Origin: Triglochin maritima
Taxonomy: Eukaryota > Streptophyta > Magnoliopsida > Alismatales > Juncaginaceae
Assembly: GCA_963682175.1 (NCBI GenBank)
Contig: CAVMKL010000122.1
Span: 1-64,000 of the forward strand
Reading direction: 5' to 3'
Length of the DNA stretch: 64,000 nucleotides
Both the position numbers and the translations under genes were made by a program. Below, piece by piece: positions 24,806 to 34,043 of this stretch. The notes under the pieces are model-generated. The model ran no database searches and was not told where the DNA came from. It saw only the letters and a list, made by a program, of their open reading frames with translations. The number at the start of each line of letters is the position of its first letter. Positions within the stretch are counted from its first letter, which is position 1.

Positions 24806-26179
24806 TCAACGGTCCCTGGCCGTCGGCGCCGGACTGGAGTAGTCGTAGTAGGCCTTCTTGCGAGAAGGACGTTCAAAGTTGACGACGAGCCCATAGAGCT
24901 TTGACTTGACGAAGCGAAGCGTCTCCAGGCCCTGTCGCAGCTGATCGCGTTTGACACGACCGTCTGCAGCCACAACGAGCAACACTCCACTCGCGAGCGC
25001 GGCCAAGACGCTGGGGTCTGAAACGGCGACGAGCGGTGGGCTGTCGATGATGACTAGATCATAGCTGTCTTCCGCGGCCGCAAGGAGGCGCTCCATGGCG
25101 GAAGTCGCCAGCAGCTCAGTGGGGTTCGTTGGCAGTTTTCCCGACGTGAGAACATCGAAGTTCTTGAAGCCCGCCACGGGCTGCGCGGCAGCGTGCAGCG
25201 AGAGCTCCCCTGTGAGAGCGGTGGTCAACCCGATCGAGTTCTCAAGGCCGAACAGAGTCGACTGGCGGGGTCGGCGGAGGTCCGCGTCGATGAGTATGAC
25301 CCTGACTCCAGCGTCCGCGAGCACGATGGAGAGGTTCGCGGCCACCGTGCTCTTCCCTTCTCCGGAGACGCTGGACGTGATGAGTACAGACCGCACATTC
25401 TGATCTACGTTCGCGAACTGCAAGTGCGTGCGCAGCTGACGGAAACCCTCGACCCGGTCGCTGAACGAGTGCAATGATCCCAGGACTAGCATCGGGGACT
25501 GTTTCGGGGCTGTTTCAAAGCCGCCAAGGACGCTCGCGTCGGCGACGTTGAGGATTTCGTTGCGTCCTCGCAGGCGCGTATCGACAGCTTCAACGAGAAG
25601 AGCAAGCAGAGCGCCCGCGAGGAACCCGGACAGCACTCCGATCATGACGCTCCGGCCGAGGGCAGGTTCGAAGGGCTCACCTGGTGGACTGGCGTCTTGG
25701 ATCTTCCGCAGTCCCACCGGTGCTGAGCCCGTCTCGTGAGGGAGGTTCGTGTTCTCGATTGTGTTCACCAAGGCCACCAGGACATCGGCGGCTGAATTCG
25801 CGCGTTTCGCCGCCTGTTTCGCGGTGCCCGCAGTCGCGCGGACATTGATGAGGACGGTGTTTGCGGGATTCGTCGCGGTGATGGCAGATTGAAGCTCGCC
25901 TGCATCGATCCCGTGTTCGCGAGCGACTGCGTGCAGGACACGCGGACTTGTCGCAAGGCTCGCATAGGAGGCGACTCGGCTCTGTGCGAACGCGTTTCCC
26001 TGGTTGAGGTCGCCGACAGATGAATCACCCTCGACGAGTACGAATAGTTGAGCTGTCGCCTGGTAGGTCGGCGGTGTCAGTGTGGCGACGGCGACGCCGA
26101 GAACAGGTCCAATGACGCCTAGTGTGGCGACCAGAAGCCATCGCGTACGCAGGATGCGAATGTAGTCTCGGAGGTGCAT
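24806..26179 (-). CDS. Wzz-BY-kinase: polysaccharide co-polymerase / tyrosine autokinase
   Basis: A 457-residue membrane protein. The N-terminal Wzz domain has one transmembrane helix at about 16-36 and a second at about 180-200 (after the Pro-containing SPPGEPFEPALG), enclosing the extracytoplasmic region. The cytosolic kinase has Walker A SVSGEGKSTVAANL (about 266-279), Walker A' VILIDADLRRP (about 293-303) and Walker B DLVIIDSPP (about 371). The C-terminal YYDY is a candidate autophosphorylation cluster, though shorter than typical. It sets polymer chain length and couples export to phosphorylation. ATG 26179 is chosen over the longer frame because MHLRDYIRILRTRW is the family start. It is 13 bases downstream of the polymerase gene. 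Confidence 0.9.
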   Translation of the reverse strand: MHLRDYIRILRTRWLLVATLGVIGPVLGVAVATLTPPTYQATAQLFVLVEGDSSVGDLNQGNAFAQSRVASYASLATSPRVLHAVAREHGIDAGELQSAITATNPANTVLINVRATAGTAKQAAKRANSAADVLVALVNTIENTNLPHETGSAPVGLRKIQDASPPGEPFEPALGRSVMIGVLSGFLAGALLALLVEAVDTRLRGRNEILNVADASVLGGFETAPKQSPMLVLGSLHSFSDRVEGFRQLRTHLQFANVDQNVRSVLITSSVSGEGKSTVAANLSIVLADAGVRVILIDADLRRPRQSTLFGLENSIGLTTALTGELSLHAAAQPVAGFKNFDVLTSGKLPTNPTELLATSAMERLLAAAEDSYDLVIIDSPPLVAVSDPSVLAALASGVLLVVAADGRVKRDQLRQGLETLRFVKSKLYGLVVNFERPSRKKAYYDYSSPAPTARDR

Positions 26180-26192
26180 GGGGTCTCTCTCA

Positions 26193-27515
26193 TCAATGGG
26201 TCGGGGGGGGGCAGGGGGCGTAAGCCGTTCGCGCAGGGAGGCGCGTCGTCGATCGACGCCATTGAGCACACGCGCAACCTGCGATGAGTACCCAAAGCAC
26301 TGGTGTCGAGAGATCCGGCAGTGCGACCGTCTTCGCGAGCATGAGAGCCACCAGCGCCCATGCTGTGGCGGCGACCGTCGTGCGTGCCAAAGTTCCTCGG
26401 AGCAGTGAAATCAGGAGAATCACGAATGCCCCGGTGCCGAGCAGTCCCACGCACGACAGCATCATTGCAAGGAAGGACGATGGGCGGTTCCCCCCGAGTC
26501 CGACACCCAGGCCAAGCGTCTCCTGCACAAGACGGAACGAGAAGGTGTTCGCCTGGGTTCGAAAGCTCAGCGATTCGCTACCGAGCTTCGCGTCCACGAT
26601 GCTCGCCCCCCATCGAATGAGTTGATCGCCGATGAAGAAGCTGACGACCCCGATCGCGAGCGCCGCGAGCGCGAGCCAGAACACCCAGCCTGAGCCGCTG
26701 ATGGTGACTCGGACCACGGCCCACACCGCTGCTACGCAGAGGAACAGTACGGTAGCGACGACTGCAGTGCCGGAAGAGGCCAGGATGAGGTTACCGAAGG
26801 CAAGCGCTGCAAGCGCCGTCGCCAGGATCCGATTGACGCCGCGGAACGAGAGGGCTCCGACGACGGCGAACGCAAATGCGGCGAGCGAGAAACCGGCCAA
26901 TTCTGACGGTTCCGCGAATACTCCGCGCGCGCGCGCGCCGATGCTTGAATCCGCGTAGATGACACTACGAGCCGTATCGAACAGCGTCGATGGCCAGGGT
27001 ATGCCATATTGTGCACCAACAGCGCGAAGCGAACTGAGCAATGTACCGACCACGAGCGGCGCTGCTGCCAGCAGCGGCGAGGCCTGCTGCTCCACGAGGT
27101 AGAGCAGGGCGCCGACACTAAGCAGGAGATAGGCTGCCTGACCGCCGCCGGAGATCGTGTAGGTCAACGGCTCGGGAGACCTGACCGCAATGTCGATTCC
27201 GGTCCTGGCGGTCAGCACCGCGGTTCCGCCGAAGAGGGTCGGGGCTATGGCGGTGATCGAGATCGCCCAGACGACGAACGCGCCGAGTAAGGAGACGCCG
27301 GGACCACTGACGACAGCCCGTGGGTGAGAGGCGAGTAAGACGCAGGCGAGGGCGGCCAGCATGTGAAACGGCGAGACGGACACCGAGCCGATGCTGAACG
27401 CGGCGGAGGCAGGAAAGGCGGCGGAGGCCGCGAGTATCCAAGGAAAGAGGTCACGGCGGAAGACTGTTGCGAGCACAGCGCAGAGAGCGAAGGTGATGCC
27501 CAGAATGGTCACCAC
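26193..27515 (-). CDS. O-antigen polymerase/ligase-like (Wzy-type) membrane protein
   Basis: A 440-residue protein with about ten to twelve hydrophobic helices and a larger loop near residues 200-240 (YGIPWPSTLFDTARSVIYADSSIGARARGVFAEPSELAGF), followed by a second loop containing SFRTQANTFSFRLVQETLGLGVGLGGNRPSS. The RGxFxEPxxLAGF loop is typical of Wzy/O-antigen ligase proteins that join lipid-linked repeats. The GTG start at 27515 is supported by GGAAAGG eight bases upstream; the open frame extends to 27569, into the divergent promoter region, which makes the longer start unlikely. It sits between Wzz-kinase and the divergent flippase gene, as expected for a polymerase. Confidence 0.83.
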   Translation of the reverse strand: MVTILGITFALCAVLATVFRRDLFPWILAASAAFPASAAFSIGSVSVSPFHMLAALACVLLASHPRAVVSGPGVSLLGAFVVWAISITAIAPTLFGGTAVLTARTGIDIAVRSPEPLTYTISGGGQAAYLLLSVGALLYLVEQQASPLLAAAPLVVGTLLSSLRAVGAQYGIPWPSTLFDTARSVIYADSSIGARARGVFAEPSELAGFSLAAFAFAVVGALSFRGVNRILATALAALAFGNLILASSGTAVVATVLFLCVAAVWAVVRVTISGSGWVFWLALAALAIGVVSFFIGDQLIRWGASIVDAKLGSESLSFRTQANTFSFRLVQETLGLGVGLGGNRPSSFLAMMLSCVGLLGTGAFVILLISLLRGTLARTTVAATAWALVALMLAKTVALPDLSTPVLWVLIAGCACAQWRRSTTRLPARTAYAPCPPPTH

Positions 27516-27561
27516 ATCACCAGCCTTTCCAGAGGACACAGAGCGCCAAAATGAGCACAAC

Positions 27562-27590
27562 AGTGCCATTCTGGCACTAGTTGTTATACT
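27562..27590 (+). promoter_or_regulatory. Divergent promoter region with palindromic operator
   Basis: AGTGCCA-TTC-TGGCACT (27562-27578) is a perfect seven-base inverted repeat. It lies just upstream of TATACT (27585-27590), a good -10 element for the flippase operon, and covers the position expected for the -35. This arrangement suits a repressor or activator site serving both the plus- and minus-strand polysaccharide operons. Confidence 0.5.
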
Positions 27591-27628
27591 CTAACGTACT
27601 GAGTACACCAATCGCGGAGAGGAAAGCG

Positions 27629-29149
27629 ATGAGCCGAGACGTGAGCTGGCCCATCGACGACCGCCCGCAGCGAGCCGCAGCACGCGGAGCAGCACCCCTC
27701 GCCATTAGTACGGGAGCTCGATTCCTGATGCAGTTCGGCACCGTCGTCTTCGTAGCCCGACTCATTGGGCCCGTTGAATACGGTTTCGCGGCCGTGCTAG
27801 TCGTGCTCACCGCCCTTGCCGAGCTTGTGCGCCATTCCGGCCTCAGTCACGCTGTCATTCAGAACAGAGGGTTGACTTCGAGGATCGCCAGCAGCGTTCA
27901 CTACTCGAGTGCAATCGGAGGGGCGATCGTCGCGACGCTGCTCGTCTGCGTCGCACCAGCCTTCGCCGTCGGTTTCTCCGACCCACGCTATGTGAGTTAC
28001 TCCTGGGTGATTGGATTGGCGTTGGTCGCCGCCGGGTTTTCCGCCATTCCTGGCGCCGTACTCGCACGCAACCTCGCCTTCCGGCGACTAGCAATCATCG
28101 AGACCCTTGCAAGCGTCGTCGCGAGCTCGGCAGCTATCACCATTGCGATCGCCGGCTGGGGAGCGGGCGCTCTTGCATGGCAAGCGGCGATCTGGTCGAC
28201 CATCATGTGTCTTGCGCTTGCCGTTGTGTGCCCATGGAAGCCCGGGCGAGTGTGCGCACTTGCTGAGTTGCGACCGTATCTGCGGTTCGGTTTCCACGCG
28301 TCACTCGCCCAGGTGTCCCGATTCGGCGCGCTAAACGTGGACAAGGTCGCGCTAGGGCTCTTCTCGGGTCCAGCGCAGACAGGTATCTACTCGCAAGCGA
28401 ATCAGCTTGTTGTGGTGCCGTCAGCGCAGCTCATCGCTCCACTCCAACGTATCGCGCTCCCTCTGCTCAGTAAGTTGTCGGATCCGGTGGCCTATCGGCG
28501 TACGTATCGCATGCTCGCCGCCACGACCGCCTATGCACTCTTTCCGATCGCGGGGTTCCTCGTCGTCAGAGCCTCTTCGCTCATCGAGGTCTTGTACGGC
28601 CCCGAATGGTCCACTGCCGTCCCTGTGTTGCAGGTGCTGTCCGTGCTGGCGGTAGCCAACGTCGTGGTCTATCTGAACTCCTGGGTGTTCGTCTCGACCG
28701 GGCAAGTCGGTCGACAGTCGGTTCACATGATGGCGATGGCTGTCGTCTCGATCTCCGGAGTCACTGCGGCGGCCCTGCACGGTGGCAGTCTCCTGGTCGC
28801 TGGTGCGGTCGGAGCAGCGTCGCTCGTGTCAGCGGTGACGGGGTTCATCGTGTCGCGCGCAGGCGGCGTTATATCAGTGCGAGACATCTTGCCCGAACTG
28901 CTGTGGCCGGCCGCCCTCGCCTCGACAGCCACCGGCGCAACCGCGGTCCTTTTCCAACAGCTCACGTTAGAGCCGATGAACCTATTGGTCTGGAGTGGCG
29001 TCTGCCACGTTGCGCTGTACGCGGGGCTCATATATGCGGTGCCGCATTCGCGGCGAACGCTGGGCACCATCGTGCGTCAGTTTACCAAGGGTGCATTTCG
29101 TGCCGCGAACGGCCCTTCATCACCCCCAAGTCCCGGAGACCCCGCATGA
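27629..29149 (+). CDS. Wzx-like polysaccharide flippase (MATE/MOP superfamily)
   Basis: A 506-residue integral membrane protein. About twelve to fourteen transmembrane helices are visible starting at GARFLMQFGTVVFVARLIGPVEYG, the usual first-helix signature of the polysaccharide-transport family. The central RFGALNVDKVALGLFSGPAQTGIYSQANQLVVVPSAQL is characteristic. It would flip undecaprenyl-linked repeat units to the outer face for polymerisation. ATG 27629 has GAGGAAAGC just upstream; the frame is open from 27581 but that overlaps the promoter. The stop overlaps the next start (ATGA), so it is co-translated with the pyruvyl transferase. Confidence 0.88.
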   Translation: MSRDVSWPIDDRPQRAAARGAAPLAISTGARFLMQFGTVVFVARLIGPVEYGFAAVLVVLTALAELVRHSGLSHAVIQNRGLTSRIASSVHYSSAIGGAIVATLLVCVAPAFAVGFSDPRYVSYSWVIGLALVAAGFSAIPGAVLARNLAFRRLAIIETLASVVASSAAITIAIAGWGAGALAWQAAIWSTIMCLALAVVCPWKPGRVCALAELRPYLRFGFHASLAQVSRFGALNVDKVALGLFSGPAQTGIYSQANQLVVVPSAQLIAPLQRIALPLLSKLSDPVAYRRTYRMLAATTAYALFPIAGFLVVRASSLIEVLYGPEWSTAVPVLQVLSVLAVANVVVYLNSWVFVSTGQVGRQSVHMMAMAVVSISGVTAAALHGGSLLVAGAVGAASLVSAVTGFIVSRAGGVISVRDILPELLWPAALASTATGATAVLFQQLTLEPMNLLVWSGVCHVALYAGLIYAVPHSRRTLGTIVRQFTKGAFRAANGPSSPPSPGDPA

Positions 29150-30234
29150 CACAGGTACAGCGCCGTCAAATTGTCTATCTCGGCTGGCAAGGGCACACGA
29201 ACTTCGGAGACGAACTCATTCTCGACACGTGGGAACGCGCGCTTGGGCGGCCTTTCAGTGTCCGCGCGCCGCTGACCCTTGCTCGTTACATCATTAAGGA
29301 CAAGCCGCGATGGCTGGTCGATCGCTGGCGGCTGCGTCGCAGCGAGAGGCTCATCCTCGTCGGTGGCGGGACGACGATCGGCTTCACCGCATGGGCGGCG
29401 CACATTCGTCTGGCGCAATGGATGTACCGAGCGCGGACCGTCGTGCTCGCCGGAGCCGGAGCCGCAGCCTGTTCCGACGACTTCTTGACCACCAGGCAAC
29501 CGCAGGACTGGGCTGCTTGGCGTCGTATCCGCGGTCTGGAGGTCTGGGGCGTTCGAGGCCCGATCACCGCGCTCGAGTGCGCCGCACAGGGTTGGGAGAC
29601 GCCCGTCGTCGGCGACCCTGCATTGCTGTACCCGACGTTGATCGCCAGGGAGGAAGGTCCAAAACGGAACGAAATAGGAGTCAGCATCGGGTCACAGGGG
29701 TCGAGCCGCTTCGACGTCGAGCAGGTTATGGCAGGCGCGCGCGCCGTTGCTAGCGAGCTAGGCGCCCAAATCGTGCTGTTCGAGATGACCCCCGCCGATG
29801 GGCCGGTCACCGCGCAGGCGAGTCGCTTTGCCGGAGGTGGACATCGAGTGGTTCGGTTCTCCGACAACGGTGTGGAAGGCTTCTTCCGCCAGATCGCGGG
29901 GTGTCGAGCGTTTGTGTCAGAGCGGCTGCATGGCGTCGTTGCTGCGGTTGCAGCCGGCGTGGCGTCCACACCCTTGTCATACGCGAGTAAATGCGATGAC
30001 TTCTGGCTGAGCGTCACCGGGCGACGACCGACGCTTGAACTGACCGCTTCCGCAGATGAAGTGGCGGCAGCAATCAGAGCGAGCCTCGACCCCGAACGGC
30101 AGCGCCGGATCGACGAGGTCGTGCGGGGGCTCCAAGATACCCTCACCCACACAGTGAGACGACTTGTTCGTTGGGCAGAGCTGGCCGAGGACGGGCGCTT
30201 CCCAACTTGCGGCGTTCATGCGAATCGCAAGTGA
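29146..30234 (+). CDS. Polysaccharide pyruvyl transferase family protein
   Basis: A 362-residue cytosolic protein. The N-terminal VYLGWQGHTNFGDELIL is the family hallmark (G-x-x-NxGDE). ILVGGGTTIGF, RTVVLAGAGAA, LEVWGVRGPITALECAAQG and VVGDPALLYP follow in the expected order, and the late SERLHGVVAAVAAGV contains the conserved ERLH. It is expected to add ketal-linked pyruvate from phosphoenolpyruvate to a sugar of the repeat unit, giving negative charge. The frame is open upstream to 28606, but that overlaps the flippase. The start overlaps the flippase stop and the stop overlaps the next gene's GTG start. Confidence 0.88.
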   Translation: MTQVQRRQIVYLGWQGHTNFGDELILDTWERALGRPFSVRAPLTLARYIIKDKPRWLVDRWRLRRSERLILVGGGTTIGFTAWAAHIRLAQWMYRARTVVLAGAGAAACSDDFLTTRQPQDWAAWRRIRGLEVWGVRGPITALECAAQGWETPVVGDPALLYPTLIAREEGPKRNEIGVSIGSQGSSRFDVEQVMAGARAVASELGAQIVLFEMTPADGPVTAQASRFAGGGHRVVRFSDNGVEGFFRQIAGCRAFVSERLHGVVAAVAAGVASTPLSYASKCDDFWLSVTGRRPTLELTASADEVAAAIRASLDPERQRRIDEVVRGLQDTLTHTVRRLVRWAELAEDGRFPTCGVHANRK

Positions 30235-31148
30235 GGTCGCTCGCCATCGTGACTGTAACGGTAGTCGTTCCCGTAGGACCCATCTGGCGTCATCTGCAGC
30301 ATCAACTGCAAGCCTTGGCCGCGCAGGATTACGGGGGAGACGTTCAAGTCGTGCTTTCGTGCAATGGGAGCCCGATGTTCGACGTCTTGGACGAGGCGCG
30401 TTCGCACAGGTGGATGCCAGGCTGGAGTCTTGAGGTCGTGGATTCCTCGTCGCGGCTGGGGCCGAGTTCGGCGAGAAATGCGGGGTGGGCAGCATCGCAG
30501 GCGGACCTAGTGCTCTTCTGCGATGCTGACGACGTCGTCCACTCATCCTGGGTCAGGCACATGGTAGCGTCCCTCGCCGGCGCGGACGTGGTCGCCGGTC
30601 GAATCGAGCACGACGCGCTCAGCGGGACGCAGCGCGCTACCTGGGGCACGCTGGCGACGAGGGCGTTACCAGACAAGTTCGCCCACCTGGCATATGCCCC
30701 AGGGGGAAACCTCGGGGTGCGGCGTGAAGTGCTCGTCGAACTCGATGGCTTCCATACGTGTCTGTTGCGAGGCGAGGACGTCGACTTCTCTTGGCGTGCT
30801 CAATACGCAGGCTATTCGCTGCGGTTCGAGCCGCGTGCTGTCGTCAGCGTCCGGAGACGAGAAAGCTGCCGCGAGCTCTACGCGCAGGCCCGGGCGGACG
30901 GGCTGAGTGACGTCGAACTGCTTCGACTCCACAGGTCTCGTGGTGCTGGCTGGTCGCTGCGCGATCTGGCCCGCGAATGGGCTGGAGTCGCTGTGGCAAG
31001 CGTGCATGCGCTATGGGCGCATGATGGTCGGTTAAAGGTCTCGAGCCGCTTTGGGCGCGCATGCGCGCATTCGCAACAGTTACGTCAGATGCTCGGCTCG
31101 ACGCGCGTCACCGTGAAAGTCGGCCGCCGGGGCCGTTCAATACAGTGA
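30231..31148 (+). CDS. Family 2 glycosyltransferase
   Basis: A 305-residue protein with a GT-A fold: VTVVVPVGPIWRHLQHQLQAL, then SSRLGPSSARNAGWAASQADLVLFCDADDVV (DxD = DADD, metal and nucleotide-sugar binding), then GGNLGVRREVLVELDGFHTCLLRGEDVDFSWR (the ED-x-D/acceptor motif). It transfers a sugar from a nucleotide donor to the lipid-linked intermediate at the cytosolic face. GTG 30231 overlaps the preceding stop (GTGA). Its 3' end overlaps the convergent glycosyltransferase gene by 41 bases. Confidence 0.85.
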   Translation: MRSLAIVTVTVVVPVGPIWRHLQHQLQALAAQDYGGDVQVVLSCNGSPMFDVLDEARSHRWMPGWSLEVVDSSSRLGPSSARNAGWAASQADLVLFCDADDVVHSSWVRHMVASLAGADVVAGRIEHDALSGTQRATWGTLATRALPDKFAHLAYAPGGNLGVRREVLVELDGFHTCLLRGEDVDFSWRAQYAGYSLRFEPRAVVSVRRRESCRELYAQARADGLSDVELLRLHRSRGAGWSLRDLAREWAGVAVASVHALWAHDGRLKVSSRFGRACAHSQQLRQMLGSTRVTVKVGRRGRSIQ

Positions 31149-32316
31149 GCAGCGCTGTTTCGGTTTGTCGCGCAACTCGCGTCGGCGCGAAGCGCGCGCT
31201 GGAGAGGCGTCCGGCGTCCGAGTATCGTCGGCGGAGATCCGCGTCCGCGCACATTTCCACGAGCGCGGCCCGAAGCGCCTCTGGATCATTTATCGGGATG
31301 AGGCAGCCGTCCACACCGTTCGTGATAATCTCCGATGGCCCGCCGTCGCAAGACGCGATGACAGGAGTGCCCACTGCCATCGCCTCGGCGATCGTTTGTC
31401 CGAACCCTTCGGCCGATGTTGCACAATGGAGGGCGATGTCCGCTGCCGCAAGTTCGAGCAGCGGCATGGGGCTGAAGCCAGAGCAGAGCACCCGTCCACG
31501 CCCGAGGTCTGTCGCGAGTGTCTGCACCGATGCGGCGTAGTCCGTGTCGCCTGAGAACATCGCCTCTCCGACGATCCGAAGCACAACGTTCGGTGGCAGG
31601 TCCGGCAACGCTCGAGCGAACGCCTCGATAGCCAGCGACTGACCCTTCTGTTCAGCTAACCGCGCGAGGAGGAGCACAACAAAACTCCCGTCAGTGCGCT
31701 CGTGTCTCGCCTCGACGGTCGAGGGGAGGGGCGGTGGGATGATCCACTGCTGCTTACGGTTGATCCAGTCCCCGAGAGAGTCCCTGCTCGACTGTGAGTT
31801 GGCGATGACGGCTGTGCTGAGTCCCCACACGGCCAATCTCGACACGGCTCTGCTCTGCCAGGACATCGTGGAGGCGTTGATGACGATGTGCTGGTGCGCG
31901 ACAACTGGAATGCGTGCCATCCGCCCAGCCAAGCCCCCATAGATGTGAGCCTTGGTGGAATGGGTATACACCATATCGACTTCGAGTGCGCGCAGCGCCC
32001 TGCTGAGGCGTCTACAGTATCGCCAGAGCGCCCAAACACTCCCCAGAATTGAGCCCTTCCCAGCGCCGCTCGCGGCACTCCATCCCCCGAGGGCCCCCGG
32101 AAGCGGGATGATCATGAGTGGGACCGCTGCATCGTCGAGTCGATCTCCGAGCGGACCGCGCTCCCCAAGCAAAACGATCGGCCTAACGGCCTCCATCGTT
32201 CCTGACAGTCGCTCGACGACGAGCTCTGCGCCAGAGACCTGAGCCGAATGCGTGAGGAAGGCGACTCGCGGTCGGCGGTCAGGTGAGACGCTGGTGTCGA
32301 CGTGTGCGGGCGTCAT
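31108..32316 (-). CDS. Family 4 glycosyltransferase
   Basis: A 402-residue GT-B protein. The N-terminal domain starts VAFLTHSAQVSGAELVVERL and includes DMVYTHSTKAHIYGGLAGRM, VAHQHIVIN and AVIANSQSSRDSL. The C-terminal domain has FVVLLLARLAEQKGQSLAIEAFA, LRIVGEA, VLCSGF, and the EGFGQTIAEAMAVGTPVIASCDGGPSEII donor-binding motif (E-x7-E). It probably adds a hexose to the repeat unit. The ATG overlaps the stop of the LCP gene (ATGA). The tail overlaps the convergent GT2 gene. Confidence 0.88.
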   Translation of the reverse strand: MTPAHVDTSVSPDRRPRVAFLTHSAQVSGAELVVERLSGTMEAVRPIVLLGERGPLGDRLDDAAVPLMIIPLPGALGGWSAASGAGKGSILGSVWALWRYCRRLSRALRALEVDMVYTHSTKAHIYGGLAGRMARIPVVAHQHIVINASTMSWQSRAVSRLAVWGLSTAVIANSQSSRDSLGDWINRKQQWIIPPPLPSTVEARHERTDGSFVVLLLARLAEQKGQSLAIEAFARALPDLPPNVVLRIVGEAMFSGDTDYAASVQTLATDLGRGRVLCSGFSPMPLLELAAADIALHCATSAEGFGQTIAEAMAVGTPVIASCDGGPSEIITNGVDGCLIPINDPEALRAALVEMCADADLRRRYSDAGRLSSARFAPTRVARQTETALLTVLNGPGGRLSR

Positions 32317-33410
32317 TCGTCCGCTCCCGTGCGGGCGTACTCATCAGCGGTGTCGGCCTTCAGCGCTGCGTTCAAGACCGCCTGCCGCGCGGCGTCGACT
32401 CGAAGGATCGACTGCCCATCGATAACGTCGCCCCCCGAGACTGGAGCCGCGATCGTCCTGATCGAGTCCTGAGGTACCGAGCGGTAGAGAGCTGCCAATT
32501 CGAACAACTTCTGCGGGGTCAGTCCTTGATCAACTGTAAGTGAGCGGGTTGCCGCGTTCGCGAAATCGAGGACTCGCTGGGGGTTAGTGAGGATAGCTGA
32601 GCTGGTAGCCTTCGCCGCGATAGCTCGCATCAGGAGGTGCTGATTCCGTACGCGTTGGTGATCTCCATCGACGAACGGCAACCTGGCCCTGGAGAACTCC
32701 ATGGCTTGTCTTCCATCGAGGTGAGCTGGCCCAGCCTCGAACGTGAAGTGGTCGGTTGAGAACGCAAGTGGAACGGTGATGTCGACTCCGCCAACCGTGT
32801 TGACGATGCGTTCGAAACTGTCGGAGCCTGAAACAACGACGTGATCGATCCGAGAGTCAAGCAGGTTCTCAACGACAGCCACGAGCAGACTCGATCCACC
32901 GATCGCGTATGCGGCGTTGATCTTTGCATCAGTGTGTCCAGGCAGGGACACCCATGTGTCTCGCATGATCGAGACGAGAGTGATGCTCTTGCGGTCGGCC
33001 GAGAGGTGGGCAAGCACAATGCTGTCGGCGCGCTGGCCAGCATCGGCATGCACGATCGACGCATTGTCGTCGCCCTGGTCGGGCCCATCTGTTCCGACGA
33101 GCAAAATATTGACAGCGCCAAACTGCGAGGCTTGTGGCCGACCTGTAGCGGGAAACGTTTCTCCGTCGCCTCGCACATCGACATTGTTTGCGATTGTCGT
33201 GGCGATGCTGCTGACGAAAATCAGAATCACAACTGCAGCTACTGAAATCACCATGGTGACGCCGCCGATGAACCATAGCATGAGTTGGTTCCGGCGCTCC
33301 TTACGCTTACGCCTGCGCTGCACCTCATGCTCCTCGTCAGACTCGCCGGAGCGCACGTCGCCCTGCTCTGTGCATTCCGGCCAGAAATCCTTGATCGAAT
33401 CATTCCCCAT
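32313..33410 (-). CDS. LytR-CpsA-Psr (LCP) family glycopolymer transferase
   Basis: A 365-residue protein with an acidic/basic cytosolic tail, one transmembrane helix at about 42-68 (QLMLWFIGGVTMVISVAAVVILIF), then the extracellular LCP domain: NILLVGTDGPDQGDD, RADSIVLAHLSADRKSITLVSIMRDTWVSLPG, KINAAYAIGGSSLLVAVVENL, GGVDITVP, and MEFSRARLPFVDGDHQRVRNQHLLMRAI with the conserved Arg residues that bind the pyrophosphate lipid. It is expected to move the finished polymer from undecaprenyl pyrophosphate onto peptidoglycan. It is the first gene of a two-gene operon with the GT4 enzyme. Confidence 0.9.
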   Translation of the reverse strand: MGNDSIKDFWPECTEQGDVRSGESDEEHEVQRRRKRKERRNQLMLWFIGGVTMVISVAAVVILIFVSSIATTIANNVDVRGDGETFPATGRPQASQFGAVNILLVGTDGPDQGDDNASIVHADAGQRADSIVLAHLSADRKSITLVSIMRDTWVSLPGHTDAKINAAYAIGGSSLLVAVVENLLDSRIDHVVVSGSDSFERIVNTVGGVDITVPLAFSTDHFTFEAGPAHLDGRQAMEFSRARLPFVDGDHQRVRNQHLLMRAIAAKATSSAILTNPQRVLDFANAATRSLTVDQGLTPQKLFELAALYRSVPQDSIRTIAAPVSGGDVIDGQSILRVDAARQAVLNAALKADTADEYARTGADE

Positions 33411-33565
33411 GAGCCGATGGTACTCTTTCGAGCCGTGCTGTCCTAAATTGGGACGAGTTAGTCCTCGGCGGGCTGCCCCTCGCCCTGACGGAAGGGGTGT
33501 GCACGAAGGATGACCAAACGGATGCCTGCGCGTCCCAGCGACGTGGGCTGTTGCATGCTGGGCGG

Positions 33566-33991
33566 ATGATACCGCTGGTGAACTACTGGGCCGTCGTCAT
33601 TGCCATGCTCTCCAGCATGGTGGTGGGGTCCGTTTGGTACTCGCCGAAGGTGTTCGGGACACGTTGGGTGGCGCTCGCCCGGGTGGACCTGGCGTCCGCT
33701 GGCAGCGCGTTGCGGGCCGTCAGCGTCACGGTTGCGGTGAGTTTTGTGACCGCGTGGGTGCTGGCTGGTGCCACGTTCGTCACGTGGGCGTCTGTCGGCT
33801 TCCCGTTCCTGGCAATCGCGCTTGTCGTCGCGTTCGCGCTCTGGGCAGGCTTCACCGCTGCCCGCTTCATCACACATGATGCGTTCGAGGGCCGCCCCGC
33901 AACACTCACCGCCCTGAACATCTTGCACGAGCTGGCCACGGTCCTAGTCATGGCACTCATCATCGGTGCCTGGCCGCCCGCCACTGCCTAA
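33566..33991 (+). CDS. DUF1761 family membrane protein
   Basis: A 141-residue protein with four predicted transmembrane helices. NYWAVVIAMLSSMVVGSVWYSPKVFGTRWVALA matches the DUF1761 start, with the conserved WYSPxxFG. FALWAGFTAARFITHDAFEGRPATLTALNILHELATVLVMALII matches its end. The function of the family is unknown. It is followed 52 bases later by an SRPBCC gene and is not obviously part of the polysaccharide pathway. The longer frame from 33497 has no family similarity, so ATG 33566 is used. Confidence 0.82.
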   Translation: MIPLVNYWAVVIAMLSSMVVGSVWYSPKVFGTRWVALARVDLASAGSALRAVSVTVAVSFVTAWVLAGATFVTWASVGFPFLAIALVVAFALWAGFTAARFITHDAFEGRPATLTALNILHELATVLVMALIIGAWPPATA

Positions 33992-34043
33992 CACCGCTGA
34001 ACGCCGCTGTGCCGTTCTTGGCACACTTTTGGAAGGTCTACCC

